Assembly: GCA_038206725.1 (NCBI GenBank) | Contig: JBBRAO010000008.1 | Coordinates: 1-64,000 of the forward strand | DNA length: 64,000 nt | Direction of reading: 5' to 3' | Origin: JBAXXL01 sp038206725 | GTDB lineage: Bacteria; Bacteroidota; Ignavibacteria; Kapaibacteriales; UBA2268 | Shown here: positions 34,680 through 43,140 of the stretch, piece by piece | How the letters are laid out: every line of letters begins with the position of its first letter | Numbering within the stretch: the first letter of the stretch is position 1 | Position numbers and translations under genes: made by a program | Notes under the pieces: generated by a model | Databases searched by the model: none | What the model was told of the DNA's origin: nothing | What the model saw: the letters and a program-made list of their open reading frames with translations, nothing else

Positions 34680-34846
34680 AAAAACTTTATTATCTCGTTA
34701 CCAAGCTCCGGAAATCCGCGACCTTCCGAAGGTTTCAAACCTTCGAAAGGTTTTAGTTTTATAGTAGATGGATTACCTCTTCCGAGGAAATGACAATTCC
34801 TCTTCTTCACATTTGAAATTCATAATTCAAAATTCATAATTTTTTC

Positions 34847-34874
34847 CTAGACTCTTCACTTCGTTCAGTGTGAC
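34847..34874 (-). repeat. Dispersed AACGAAGTGAAGAGTC motif, inverted copy
   Basis: On the minus strand it reads GTCACACTGAACGAAGTGAA, then GAGTCTAG, and matches 20833-20860. Confidence 0.55.
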
Positions 34875-34960
34875 GCTTAGGCTTCTTCTCATTTTATCTT
34901 TATTTCGCCGGTTCATCTCGACTTCGCTCGATGACCGGTCCTCTTCTTTCCATTGACCAT

Positions 34961-35122
34961 TCACTCGACATACTCAGCAATAGCCAGCGACGCAGTCAAA
35001 CCCGGCGATTCGATTCCTATTAGGTTTATTAATCCGGGGTGGTTTTTATCGCTTTCCTCGTGGATGATGAAATCCTTGTCAAGGCTTCAGTTGTTAATCA
35101 GGCGAGGTCGGAGCCCTGCATA
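34961..35122 (-). pseudogene. C-terminal remnant of an LhgO-like FAD-dependent oxidoreductase
   Basis: A 54-codon minus-strand frame reads YAGLRPRLINN, an in-frame TGA (35089-35087), SLDKDFIIHEESDKN, then HPGLINLIGIESPGLTAS and LAIAEYVE before the final TGA. YAGxRPxL and GLINLxGIESPGLTASxAIA are the well-known C-terminal signature of the L-2-hydroxyglutarate dehydrogenase/oxidase (LhgO) family. The frame is closed by TAA just upstream (35125-35123), and no earlier part of the gene is seen. It is the last fragment of a deleted gene. Confidence 0.75.
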
Positions 35123-35141
35123 TTATTGCTTGAACATACGA

Positions 35142-35195
35142 GGGCGTCTGTGCTACTATTTACTGCCAGTAGCACAGACGCCCCGTCTGTGCTAA
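35142..35195. repeat. Long hairpin of the GTAGCACAGACG family
   Basis: GGGCGTCTGTGCTAC (35142-35156) pairs perfectly with GTAGCACAGACGCCC (35169-35183), 15 bp, and a further CGTCTGTGCT follows (35184-35193). A related hairpin is at 50071 (GCATAGACATTC then TTGTCTATGC). It lies at the 3' ends of two convergent genes and may halt transcription from the plus strand side. Confidence 0.65.
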
Positions 35196-35199
35196 ATTT

Positions 35200-36105
35200 T
35201 CAGTATTTCAAATAAAGTTGCGTTGATATTTGATTCCCAATCAAACATTTAATTATATAAACGCCGATATACCAATCATTAGTAGAGATAAGACATTCTC
35301 CCCTGCTTCTAATTTGTTCAATTAGCGAACCCCGCATATCGTATATCTGCAATTCAAAATCAGATTCTGAATTTATAGCGATTCGGTTTGAGTAAGTTTT
35401 AATATAATCGAATTTGTCTTGGATTTTGGCAATTCCTTCATTAACATATTTGCAGGCGAGAGCGTCCAAGTCAAAACCTGTAACCATAGAAGTTATCGAA
35501 TAATAAGGGTGATTTTCGTCTTTTGTTACAACCATTGATATATCAGTTATTTTGATATATTTTATCTTCTGTAAACCCAAAGCTCCAATATCGAAGCCGT
35601 CGCCACCGGTGGTAACATCAGTAAACGGATCAGCGGAACCATTAGTTGGCGTCTTTCCTGCACACCCCTCCAATGTCCACTCATCATAGGGAAATTCGTG
35701 ATAATTAACGCCATCATAGCTAACAGCAACTTTTGCCGGTTCAGCAAATATCTTTTTTGTCGCCTGATTTTTGAACGCATTTTCGTAAATGATAAAATCA
35801 TCTCCCTCACCGTCATAAATATAGGAATCTTTTACACCGACAATAATTTCACCATCTATGCCCAATGACAGGACTTCGCTTTCAGCCGATGCTGGGATAA
35901 ATTCGCTTGCTTCTTGCGCAGGAGCTCCAAATATATTCATAGGGAAAAACTCCGGGGATTGACCGGAAATTTGGCCCGTCCCCGGTGTGAATGAATATAC
36001 TGTATCAATATACGAATGTTCTGTTTTTGCTGTAGCATTACCACAGAATATCAAAAACAGCACTAATAATCCGATAAATTTATATGTTAATGTGTGTTTG
36101 AACAT
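35200..36105 (-). CDS. Secreted cell-surface protein with T9SS sorting domain
   Basis: A 301-residue secreted protein with a signal peptide (MFKHTLTYKFIGLLVLFLIF...GNATA). Residues 35-220 form a domain often annotated as a cell-surface protein in Bacteroidota: VLSLGIDGEIIVGV, GDDFIIYENAF, AEPAKVAVSYDGVNYHEFP, CAGKTP and GGDGFDIGALGLQKIKYIKI. It looks like a calcium- or ligand-binding beta sandwich, but the function is unknown. The C-terminus is a short T9SS-like domain (FELQIYDMRGSLIEQI to STQLYLKY). The start overlaps the cstA-like gene by 26 bases, so it is read from the same message. Some relatives sit beside TonB receptors; none is here. Confidence 0.8.
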   Translation of the reverse strand: MFKHTLTYKFIGLLVLFLIFCGNATAKTEHSYIDTVYSFTPGTGQISGQSPEFFPMNIFGAPAQEASEFIPASAESEVLSLGIDGEIIVGVKDSYIYDGEGDDFIIYENAFKNQATKKIFAEPAKVAVSYDGVNYHEFPYDEWTLEGCAGKTPTNGSADPFTDVTTGGDGFDIGALGLQKIKYIKITDISMVVTKDENHPYYSITSMVTGFDLDALACKYVNEGIAKIQDKFDYIKTYSNRIAINSESDFELQIYDMRGSLIEQIRSRGECLISTNDWYIGVYIIKCLIGNQISTQLYLKY

Positions 36106-37537
36106 CTTGATTTTTTCTTTTTGTATAAATTAGAAATACTACTAATGTCACAATTCCGATGATCACACCGCCAATATACGAGATATTAGCATTTAAAGAT
36201 AATCCTCCCAATTGGTAAGGAGCGATCAGGAAATATGTGGATACAATCGTAGTTAATATGGTAGCGGGTATGCTGATAATATAGTGTTTTTTCTTATGAA
36301 AAACCATATACACTGATCCTGTCCACAAAACCAATACAGCTAAAAGCTGGTTTAAAAAACCCAAGTATTTCCAAATTATTTGAAAATCAACTTGAGAGAG
36401 TACAAAACCACCAATTAAAATAGGTACAGCAACCAATAGTCTTTTCCCGATTTTTTTCTGGTCAATATGCAAAATATCAGCCACCAACAACCGAGCACTC
36501 CTAAATGCAGTATCACCAGTAGTAATTGGGAAAGCTACAACACCGATAATTGCTATTATCGCACCCAATTTACCTAACCAAGAATTACATATTTCATTGA
36601 CTATCCAAGCCGGATTATGATTTGGTAATGCAGAAATTGCATTAAGTTTTTCTGGACCCCCGAAGTAATTTATCGCGGCAGTTGCCCAAACCAATGCAAC
36701 AATACCTTCGGCGATCATAGCACCAAAAAAGACTTTTCTTCCTTGGTTTTCGTTAGTCATACACCGCGACATAAGCGGTGATTGGGTTGAGTGGAACCCT
36801 GAAATCGCTCCACAGGAAATAACAATAAAAATCATTGGATATAGAAGATTACTCGATGGATTTGAATGGAAATTCCTTATTTGAGATACTCCAAGCTCCA
36901 CCATTTTTAGGTCAGAAAAAATCATATAACCTGTCAGACCAACAGCCATAAAAACAACGACTGCGCCAAAAATAGGGTAAATCTTAGCAATAATCATATC
37001 AATAGGTAATAATGTTGCTAATGTATAATAAATACAAATAATAGCCACCCAAATTCTGAAATCAACCACACCGTTTGTTAGTATTGTTAGCAATCCGGCG
37101 GGTCCATTTACAAATGCCGCACCGACTAAAAATAAAACAACAATTGTAACTAACCGCATTATATTTTTAAAAACCGGTCCCATATATATGCCTGCTACTT
37201 CGGGTAGAGTCTTACCTTGATGCCGAACTGACATCATACCGGAAAAGTAATCGTGCACAGCACCCATAAATATACAACCAAACACAATCCAAATATACGC
37301 AACAGGTCCATACATAGCGCCAAGAATAGCTCCAAAGACAGGTCCTAATCCGGCAATGTTTAATAATTGAATAAGAAACATTCGCCACAGTGGTATTTCA
37401 ATATAATCAACTCCGTCAGCCATTGTTTTCACTGGAGTCGGTATATTCGGGTCCATACCAAATCGTTTGTCAACTATTTTACCATAAACGACATACCCTA
37501 ATATTAAAACAATAATGCAAGTAATGAATGTAATCAT
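36080..37537 (-). CDS. CstA-family carbon starvation / pyruvate-peptide transporter
   Basis: A 485-residue inner-membrane protein with about 13 hydrophobic segments. The N-terminal GYVVYGKIVDKRFGMDPNIP, WRMFLIQLLNIAGLGPVFGA and GAVHDYFSGMMSVRHQGKTL are characteristic of CstA. This is the shorter form common in Bacteroidota and Firmicutes rather than the 700-residue E. coli CstA/BtsT. E. coli members take up pyruvate or peptides at carbon limitation; the substrate here is uncertain. It overlaps the downstream T9SS gene. Its start region (37538-37595) is shared with the divergent tRNA-Glu promoter. Confidence 0.9.
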   Translation of the reverse strand: MITFITCIIVLILGYVVYGKIVDKRFGMDPNIPTPVKTMADGVDYIEIPLWRMFLIQLLNIAGLGPVFGAILGAMYGPVAYIWIVFGCIFMGAVHDYFSGMMSVRHQGKTLPEVAGIYMGPVFKNIMRLVTIVVLFLVGAAFVNGPAGLLTILTNGVVDFRIWVAIICIYYTLATLLPIDMIIAKIYPIFGAVVVFMAVGLTGYMIFSDLKMVELGVSQIRNFHSNPSSNLLYPMIFIVISCGAISGFHSTQSPLMSRCMTNENQGRKVFFGAMIAEGIVALVWATAAINYFGGPEKLNAISALPNHNPAWIVNEICNSWLGKLGAIIAIIGVVAFPITTGDTAFRSARLLVADILHIDQKKIGKRLLVAVPILIGGFVLSQVDFQIIWKYLGFLNQLLAVLVLWTGSVYMVFHKKKHYIISIPATILTTIVSTYFLIAPYQLGGLSLNANISYIGGVIIGIVTLVVFLIYTKRKNQDVQTHINI

Positions 37538-37565
37538 AACGTTTTTTTAACTCATATATATTTTG

Positions 37566-37573
37566 TAAATTTG
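37566..37573 (+). promoter_or_regulatory. Putative -7 element for tRNA-Glu
   Basis: TAAATTTG matches TAnnTTTG and ends 22 bases before the tRNA, leaving a short leader. The -33 position carries a T-run instead of TTTG. Confidence 0.45.
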
Positions 37574-37595
37574 CTTTCCTAAAAAATGTAAAAAT

Positions 37596-37667
37596 GGCGC
37601 ATTCGTCTAGCGGTTAGGACGCTGGCCTCTCACGCCGGTAACAGGGGTTCGATTCCCCTATGCGCTA
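37596..37667 (+). tRNA. tRNA-Glu (anticodon CUC)
   Basis: The cloverleaf is visible: acceptor GGCGCAT with ATGCGCT, D-arm in TCTAGCGGTTAGGA, anticodon stem CTGGC/GCCGG enclosing loop CTCTCAC (anticodon CTC), and T-arm AGGGGTTCGATTCCCCT. The CCA end is not encoded. The last three bases overlap the TAG stop of the convergent OmpA gene. Confidence 0.95.
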
Positions 37668-39677
37668 CTGCTTTGTAACTGTAATAATTATAGACCTATT
37701 TAAAAATCTTCCTTGAGGCGACGCCTCAGGGAATTTTTCTTTATTCATTCCGGTGCGATATTTGAATTTTCCCGGGTTCACACTTTCAATATACTCACTT
37801 GTAACTTTGGCGCGTTCTGCAATCAATTGTTCATTTCTTGCTTGAGTTCCTAACGCATCCGCACTTCCTAAAATATTTATGATGGCTCCAATAGGCAATT
37901 TCCCCGCCAATTGCTTGAGCAAGCCTTTGTTGTCTTGACTCAGTTCACTACTGTTATAATCAAATCTTAAAATTGCTTTGAAATTGCTGATATCCTGATT
38001 AATCAATACCCGATCCAATTTTTCTGTATCGAAAGCGAATGAAACAGAATCCTGAGCATTTTTTGCCGTAGCTGAAAAAAGATAATTATACTCTGTTTTA
38101 TTTTCATCGTAAGGTAATCTGATAGGAATATCAAATTCGTTATGATCCATTAAATCAGTTACTCTTACACTTAATGGTTCCTTCAAAATTTCCGATTTTA
38201 TAGTAATTTGTTCTCCGGGCATTAATCCTTTATTGTCGATTTGCAATTTGACATCGCCGCGGACTTCCGCAAAATTCTGGAAATCAACATATTCTTGCAG
38301 AGGCGCGTTCGTGAGAGTAATATCAACACGGCGATTTTCAATTCTTCCCTCCGCAAAGTCCTGATTTGAAAGCCCCGAAGGTAGGTTCATAGCTTTTACA
38401 CTGATTTTCTTTTCCGAGATACCACATTTTTTTAAAGCCTCAGCCACATTTTGAGCTCTTTTTAATGCTAATTTCTGCCCTTCTGGTTCATCGGTTTCAC
38501 CGCTTGTTGCACCAATGAGTTCTATCTTTGCTTTTGGATTATCCTTTAATATCGTCGCTAAACGCGTAAACAAATATTTGTGGGCTTCTAACGCGTCTAT
38601 TTGGAAAAAATTTAATTCGGGCATATCATATTGATATAAATTTGGGAGCTCCGCTGAATTTTGATCGAAAAACACGGCGTTTACAATCGGAATTGTTGCG
38701 AGTAATTCGTTACCATAGTACTGCTTTAGATTCTTTTCGATTACGGATAAATTTATTTCAGGATTTATTATTTCGAGTTCATCACCTTTGCTTGGTTTTT
38801 TTTGTTCAGTAATTGCCGGTTGCTGATTCTGAGGTTCACCAATTGGTGGTTCCAAAATCGGTTTTGGAGCTGATTTTGGTTCAGGTACTTTCGGTTTCAC
38901 CCCAAAACGAAAACCTAAACCCAATCTGACGGCAAAAACATTCCATTTACCGGAATTTATAATTGATGATAAATTGTAATCAAGTTGCAGATGCTGAGTA
39001 AAAAAAGAATTGGCTCCGGCTTTCAAATAATTCTCGATTCCGGCATTCATTCCTAAACCAAAATGGTTAATGCTCAAAATTTTACCTGCCGCTATATCGC
39101 GTCGCTGGCTGCTTTTACCGTTTTCATTTATAAATACGGCATTATCCGGCTTAACTATCTGCTCATAGTATTTGTAATTAGCCGTTATAGGGATTATACC
39201 TCGTAAACCTAAATTAATTTTTAATAGACCGCTGATAAAATTATTTGAAACAATATAAGCAATCTGTGGTTGGATTTCGATAAACCCCAAATCAGCTTCG
39301 ATTATATTATCTGTATATACTGTTTCGACCAGTCCAGTTAAGCGGTTTCGAATTGGGAAATTCGTATCAACCTTTACCTGCCCGGATCTATTAATAAATC
39401 CCACCCCTAGTTCGGCAAAAAAAACATCTTTAAAATTTTTCTCTATAAACAATCCGCCAAATATACCCTTACCCGAACCATCACCAAAGGTTCCACAAGT
39501 ATGGGTTTCTTCAAATTGTTTGAAATTGCATAAAAACATACTATAATTATAAGCACCCTTGGGATGAATACCGAATAACTCATTACTAAAATAGTTTTGA
39601 GAATGGCACACAGGAGCGACGGTTAAAAAGATTATACAAATTAGTAGTGTTTTTATTTTCATTTTTTTGAATTTCAT
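37665..39677 (-). CDS. OmpA-family outer-membrane protein, double OmpA-like architecture (paralogue 2)
   Basis: A 670-residue protein with signal MKIKTLLICIIFLTVAPVCH (second ATG, 39662; the first is at 39677). A beta-barrel region extends to about 255 and is followed by a proline/glutamine linker (EPKSAPKPILEPPIGEP). The first OmpA-like module spans roughly 330-460 (FFDQNSAELPNLY, KLALKRAQNVAEALKKCGI, GRIENRRVDI). A beta-rich domain follows, then a C-terminal OmpA module (AILRFDYNSSELSQDNKGLL, LGSADALGTQARNEQLIAER). It closely follows the plan of the proteins at 14632 and 44250, so the three are paralogues. It likely anchors the outer membrane to peptidoglycan. Its stop codon overlaps the 3' end of tRNA-Glu on the other strand. 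Confidence 0.85.
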   Translation of the reverse strand: MKFKKMKIKTLLICIIFLTVAPVCHSQNYFSNELFGIHPKGAYNYSMFLCNFKQFEETHTCGTFGDGSGKGIFGGLFIEKNFKDVFFAELGVGFINRSGQVKVDTNFPIRNRLTGLVETVYTDNIIEADLGFIEIQPQIAYIVSNNFISGLLKINLGLRGIIPITANYKYYEQIVKPDNAVFINENGKSSQRRDIAAGKILSINHFGLGMNAGIENYLKAGANSFFTQHLQLDYNLSSIINSGKWNVFAVRLGLGFRFGVKPKVPEPKSAPKPILEPPIGEPQNQQPAITEQKKPSKGDELEIINPEINLSVIEKNLKQYYGNELLATIPIVNAVFFDQNSAELPNLYQYDMPELNFFQIDALEAHKYLFTRLATILKDNPKAKIELIGATSGETDEPEGQKLALKRAQNVAEALKKCGISEKKISVKAMNLPSGLSNQDFAEGRIENRRVDITLTNAPLQEYVDFQNFAEVRGDVKLQIDNKGLMPGEQITIKSEILKEPLSVRVTDLMDHNEFDIPIRLPYDENKTEYNYLFSATAKNAQDSVSFAFDTEKLDRVLINQDISNFKAILRFDYNSSELSQDNKGLLKQLAGKLPIGAIINILGSADALGTQARNEQLIAERAKVTSEYIESVNPGKFKYRTGMNKEKFPEASPQGRFLNRSIIITVTKQ

Positions 39678-39846
39678 TTTAAATATATTTCCAAATTACT
39701 AAATTTTCCTTAATTCTCATAGAGATTTTTTGAACTCTCTATAAGATTTTTCATTATGTAACAAATGTGGATAATCTTCGATAAGTATTTGAAAAGAGAA
39801 TTTTTTTATAAAGTAAAAATATCGTAATTTTAAGTTTATATTTTAG

Positions 39847-39854
39847 TAAATTTG
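39847..39854 (+). promoter_or_regulatory. Putative -7 element for purA
   Basis: TAAATTTG lies only seven bases before the purA ATG (39862). If it is the promoter, transcription would start at or next to the start codon and the mRNA would be leaderless. Confidence 0.4.
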
Positions 39855-39861
39855 AATAGTA

Positions 39862-41139
39862 ATGAGTGTAAAATTAATCGTAGGCGCCCAATGGGGCGAT
39901 GAAGGCAAAGGAAAAGTAGTTGATTTGCTAAGTAATGACATTCAGGTAGTTGCCCGCTATCAAGGCGGAGCTAATGCCGGTCATACAATCGTTTTTGACG
40001 GAAAAGAGCACGTATTGCACCTTGTTCCTTCAGGTGTATTTTTCCCAAATACAATATGTATTATTGGAAATGGAGTGGTTTTTGACCCGGAAGCGTTCAT
40101 AGAAGAAGTGAATATGCTTAAAAAAGTCGGAATTTCTGTAGAAAACCGTTTATTTATTAGTAAAAAAGCACACGTTATCACACCTTATCATAAATTGCTC
40201 GATAAAGCGCGAGAAAACGAAACTACTCAAATGGCAATCGGTACAACAGGCAGAGGAATCGGACCGGCATACCAACATAAAATAAAACGTTGCGGTATTA
40301 GAATGGTGGATTTCTTCAATTTTGAAGTATTAAGCGAAAAATTACGTAATAATATAATCGCTGAAAATAAAGTCTTCAAGTATATTTACGGTGTAGAAGA
40401 ATTGAATGCTGAAAAAGTTATAGCCAAATTCAAAGAATACTCAGACTTCATACTACCTTTCATTGCAGATACAACCTTATTTATTAATGAACTGATAGAT
40501 GAAGGAAAAAATATATTGATAGAAGGTGCTCAAGGCGCTTTACTTGATATTGACCACGGAACATACCCATTTGTTACAAGCTCCAACCCTACAGCCGGTG
40601 GTGCTTGTACAGGCTTGGGCATCGCTCCAACCAAAATTGACGATATTATCGGTATTGTTAAAGCATACTGCACCCGCGTCGGAAATGGTCCTTTCCCAAC
40701 AGAGCTACTTAACGAAACGGGTGAATTTTTAAGAAAAGAAGGGCACGAATTCGGCTCAACTACCGGAAGACCTCGTCGTTGTGGTTGGCTGGATCTGGTT
40801 GCTTTGAAATATTCGGTTATGATTAACGGAATTAAAGAAATAGCGCTAACTAAGCTCGACGTTTTGGATAAAATGGAAGAACTGAAAATCTGTACTTCAT
40901 ACAAATTCCAAGGCGACACATTGAAATCCTTCCCAACCGATTTGCATATATTAGAAAAAATTGATTGTGAATACGTTACTATGAAGGGTTGGAAAACTGA
41001 ATTAAAGAATTTCACCAGCTTCGAAGATTTACCTATCGAAGCCAAAGAATATATAAGATTTATTGAAGATTTTGTTAAAGTTAAAATTACTATAATTTCA
41101 GTAAGTCCCGATAGAAAAGATACGATTTTTGTAAATTAA
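39862..41139 (+). CDS. purA: Adenylosuccinate synthetase
   Basis: A 425-residue GTP-dependent enzyme that joins IMP and aspartate, the first committed step to AMP. The N-terminal P-loop GAQWGDEGKGKVVDLL, NAGHTIVFDGKEHVLHLVPS, the IMP site IGTTGRGIGPAYQHK, and QGALLDIDHGTYPFVTSSNP are all present. ALTKLDVLDKMEELKIC supplies the base-binding region. Length is normal (about 425-430). First gene of a plus-strand unit with lepB (14 bases away) and a YihY-family gene. Confidence 0.97.
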   Translation: MSVKLIVGAQWGDEGKGKVVDLLSNDIQVVARYQGGANAGHTIVFDGKEHVLHLVPSGVFFPNTICIIGNGVVFDPEAFIEEVNMLKKVGISVENRLFISKKAHVITPYHKLLDKARENETTQMAIGTTGRGIGPAYQHKIKRCGIRMVDFFNFEVLSEKLRNNIIAENKVFKYIYGVEELNAEKVIAKFKEYSDFILPFIADTTLFINELIDEGKNILIEGAQGALLDIDHGTYPFVTSSNPTAGGACTGLGIAPTKIDDIIGIVKAYCTRVGNGPFPTELLNETGEFLRKEGHEFGSTTGRPRRCGWLDLVALKYSVMINGIKEIALTKLDVLDKMEELKICTSYKFQGDTLKSFPTDLHILEKIDCEYVTMKGWKTELKNFTSFEDLPIEAKEYIRFIEDFVKVKITIISVSPDRKDTIFVN

Positions 41140-41153
41140 TCAAGATATTTGTT

Positions 41154-42068
41154 ATGCGGAAATTTGATATAAAAAACTGGTCTAAAAATGTTTTTAAACC
41201 AAAGAAAAAACCAAAAGTAAAACTTACTTTCGCTCAAGAATTGGTTTCTTGGGGCAAAACTTTGCTTTGGGCTATAATAGTTGTAATGTTTATTAACGGC
41301 GCTATATTGGCATCGTTCGTCGTTCCTACAGGCTCTATGGAAGATACGGTTATGCCGGGAGATTTCCTTTTTGTAAACAAATTTATTTACGGACCTTCGA
41401 CTCCGCAAATAATTCCGTTCATCAACCAACCACTCCCATTTTACAAATTCCCGGGCTTCAAAAATCCGAAGCAAGGCGATGTAATTGTATTTATCTTTCC
41501 TGGTGAGCAAAATGAAGTTAAGCCTTCAAAATTTGAATATTATCTAAAGCGCTGTATTGCATCAGCCGGCGATACCATTCAAGTTATCAATAAAAGAGTG
41601 TACGTCAACAGAAAAGAATTTTCATTGCCTGAGCACGGTAAATACGATGTTACCATTCCTGAATTATATGCATCTTTCCCGGGTGGGAACCTATGGACAA
41701 AAGATAACTACGGTCCAATCCGCATTCCTAAAGAAGGCGATGTAATAAAACTGACACAAGATAATATAATGGAATGGCGGATTTTCATTATGCGCGAAGG
41801 ACACGAAGTGGCTACCGACGGAATGAACATTTATATTGATAACAAAGTGACCCGTCAATATGTCGTAGAACGTGATTATTGTTGGGGTATGGGCGATAAC
41901 CGAGACCATAGTTCCGACAGTCGTTTTTGGGGATTTATCCCTTACGACAATGTCGTTGGAACACCAATTTTTGTTTATTGGTCTTGGGACCCTGGTATTT
42001 CGATTATACATTTGTTTGATAAATTAGCGTCCTTACGCTTATCCCGTTTTTTCACAATTATTAGGTAA
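41154..42068 (+). CDS. lepB: Signal peptidase I
   Basis: A 304-residue S26 peptidase that cleaves Sec signal peptides on the periplasmic side of the inner membrane. One membrane segment (WGKTLLWAIIVVMFINGAIL) lies at about 37-60. The catalytic Ser is in FVVPTGSMEDTVMPGDF and the catalytic Lys in YYLKRCIASAGDTI. The C-terminal boxes D/E are CWGMGDNRDHSSDSRFWGFI. It follows purA closely. The many exported proteins in this window are its likely clients. Confidence 0.96.
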   Translation: MRKFDIKNWSKNVFKPKKKPKVKLTFAQELVSWGKTLLWAIIVVMFINGAILASFVVPTGSMEDTVMPGDFLFVNKFIYGPSTPQIIPFINQPLPFYKFPGFKNPKQGDVIVFIFPGEQNEVKPSKFEYYLKRCIASAGDTIQVINKRVYVNRKEFSLPEHGKYDVTIPELYASFPGGNLWTKDNYGPIRIPKEGDVIKLTQDNIMEWRIFIMREGHEVATDGMNIYIDNKVTRQYVVERDYCWGMGDNRDHSSDSRFWGFIPYDNVVGTPIFVYWSWDPGISIIHLFDKLASLRLSRFFTIIR

Positions 42069-42186
42069 TTTTACAATCAGTATAAAAAACCATATTAATA
42101 ATTTCAATCATAAAAAAGGTCGGATCTATCGTTATTATGCTTGGATTGCCGAATTATCCGATAGATTAGACAAACACCACGTTTAT

Positions 42187-43023
42187 ATGATTGCTTCGGG
42201 TATTGCATTTAACCTTTTGATTTATGCATTACCCTTAGCATTAGTTATTCTATTCGTTGTTGACCTTGTTTTTGGTGTTAAAAATATCAACCCATTTTTA
42301 GAAAATATATTCAGCGAATTTCTACCTCCTACCCCTGCCGTAAAAGAACTATTAGGTCAATTAATCAAAGAAGCAAATTCCATAAGCGATCATATTTCAG
42401 TTTTGGGTATTGTCGGTATTGGTTTACTGTTTTGGGTCGCTTCACTATTAATTAGTTCGATTAGAATTGCTCTGAATTTGATTTTCGAGATGAAGGCAAA
42501 ACATTATTTTTTGATTTATAGGTTGAAAGATATATTCCTTACATTTATATTAACAGTAGTCATCTTCCTCTATACTTACGCGCTCCCACTTTATTCGTTT
42601 GTATATTCGTTTTTTGAAAAAATTGTTCCATCGTATTTGCATTATTTCATATCAAATTCATTTTTGTTGATAGTATCGCTCTCTTCATCATTTATAGTTT
42701 TTTATGTTATTTATGGCTTAATACCAAATGAAAAACTCCCCGGATATATAAAATTCCGAAGCTCGTTTTTGAGTGCGGCGGCGATTGAATTGGGTCGCCG
42801 AATCTTTGGCTACTATATAATTTATTTTTCCAACTATGGCCGTTTTTATGGCGGTATGGCTATTTTGGCGGCTATGGCGGCGTGGTTGTATTATTCTTCA
42901 CTAATTATATTGTTTTCCGCTGAAATCGTCAAATTCCTTCACGACAAACAGGAAGAAAAAAAATTGAGGCTAATGATGGATACCCCTGTCAAAAAAGCAC
43001 ATTTGAAGCGGAACAAGGGCTAG
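42187..43023 (+). CDS. YihY/BrkB-family membrane protein (start probably further upstream)
   Basis: At least 278 residues with six membrane segments of the YihY/UPF0761 family (once called RNase BN): IASGIAFNLLIYALPLALVI, GIVGIGLLFWVASLLISSIR, and the conserved GGMAILAAMAAWLYYSSLII. The function of the family is not settled. The ATG at 42187 cuts into the family's N-terminus. The same frame is open back to 42028 and encodes AWIAELSDRLDKHHVYM just before it, which resembles real family sequence. No ATG, GTG or TTG lies in that extension, so a rare start (ATT or ATA near 42082-42091) or a missed start is possible. Third gene after purA and lepB. Confidence 0.82.
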   Translation: MIASGIAFNLLIYALPLALVILFVVDLVFGVKNINPFLENIFSEFLPPTPAVKELLGQLIKEANSISDHISVLGIVGIGLLFWVASLLISSIRIALNLIFEMKAKHYFLIYRLKDIFLTFILTVVIFLYTYALPLYSFVYSFFEKIVPSYLHYFISNSFLLIVSLSSSFIVFYVIYGLIPNEKLPGYIKFRSSFLSAAAIELGRRIFGYYIIYFSNYGRFYGGMAILAAMAAWLYYSSLIILFSAEIVKFLHDKQEEKKLRLMMDTPVKKAHLKRNKG

Positions 43024-43062
43024 TAATAGCAGACTGAGATAATGCTATTTCTTGTTCATTAA

Positions 43063-43082
43063 CAATGACCTTAAGGTCATTG
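43063..43082. repeat. Perfect 20-bp palindrome
   Basis: CAATGACCTTAAGGTCATTG is fully self-complementary with no loop, 40 bases after the YihY stop codon. It could be a protein-binding site or the core of a dispersed repeat. Confidence 0.6.
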
Positions 43083-43095
43083 CAACTAATAAAAT

Positions 43096-43138
43096 AAATC
43101 AACCCTATGCTTCAGCACAAAGTTGATTTTTTTTTTAC
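43096..43138 (+). terminator. Terminator of the purA-lepB-yihY unit
   Basis: AAATCAAC (43096-43103) pairs with GTTGATTT (43122-43129), followed by nine more T up to 43138. Confidence 0.7.
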
Positions 43139-43140
43139 CA

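Larger units (their letters stand above)
34680..35199. other. 520-base convergent gap with gene debris and palindromes
   Basis: Between the M1 peptidase and the convergent T9SS gene. It contains a half copy of the CTCGTTACCAAGC repeat (34694), ACCTTCGAAAGGT-type palindromes (34720-34755) and the inverted AACGAAGTG motif (34847-34874). A TCATCTCGACTTCGCTCGATGA palindrome lies near 34915, also found near 24405. It ends with an oxidoreductase remnant (34961-35122) and a long hairpin (35142-35183). Confidence 0.6.

Noticed and set aside
34953..35195. 80-codon plus-strand frame in the M1/T9SS gap
   Set aside because: It is antisense to the LhgO-type remnant and ends in a palindrome; its translation has no sensible composition, while the minus strand matches a known family.
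39766..39774. TGTGGATAA, a perfect DnaA-box sequence before purA
   Set aside because: A single box in an AT-rich genome is expected by chance; no cluster, no dnaA and no clear strand-switch support a replication origin here.
41136..41510. 124-codon minus-strand frame over lepB
   Set aside because: Lies opposite the highly conserved signal peptidase; an antisense shadow with no own signal.
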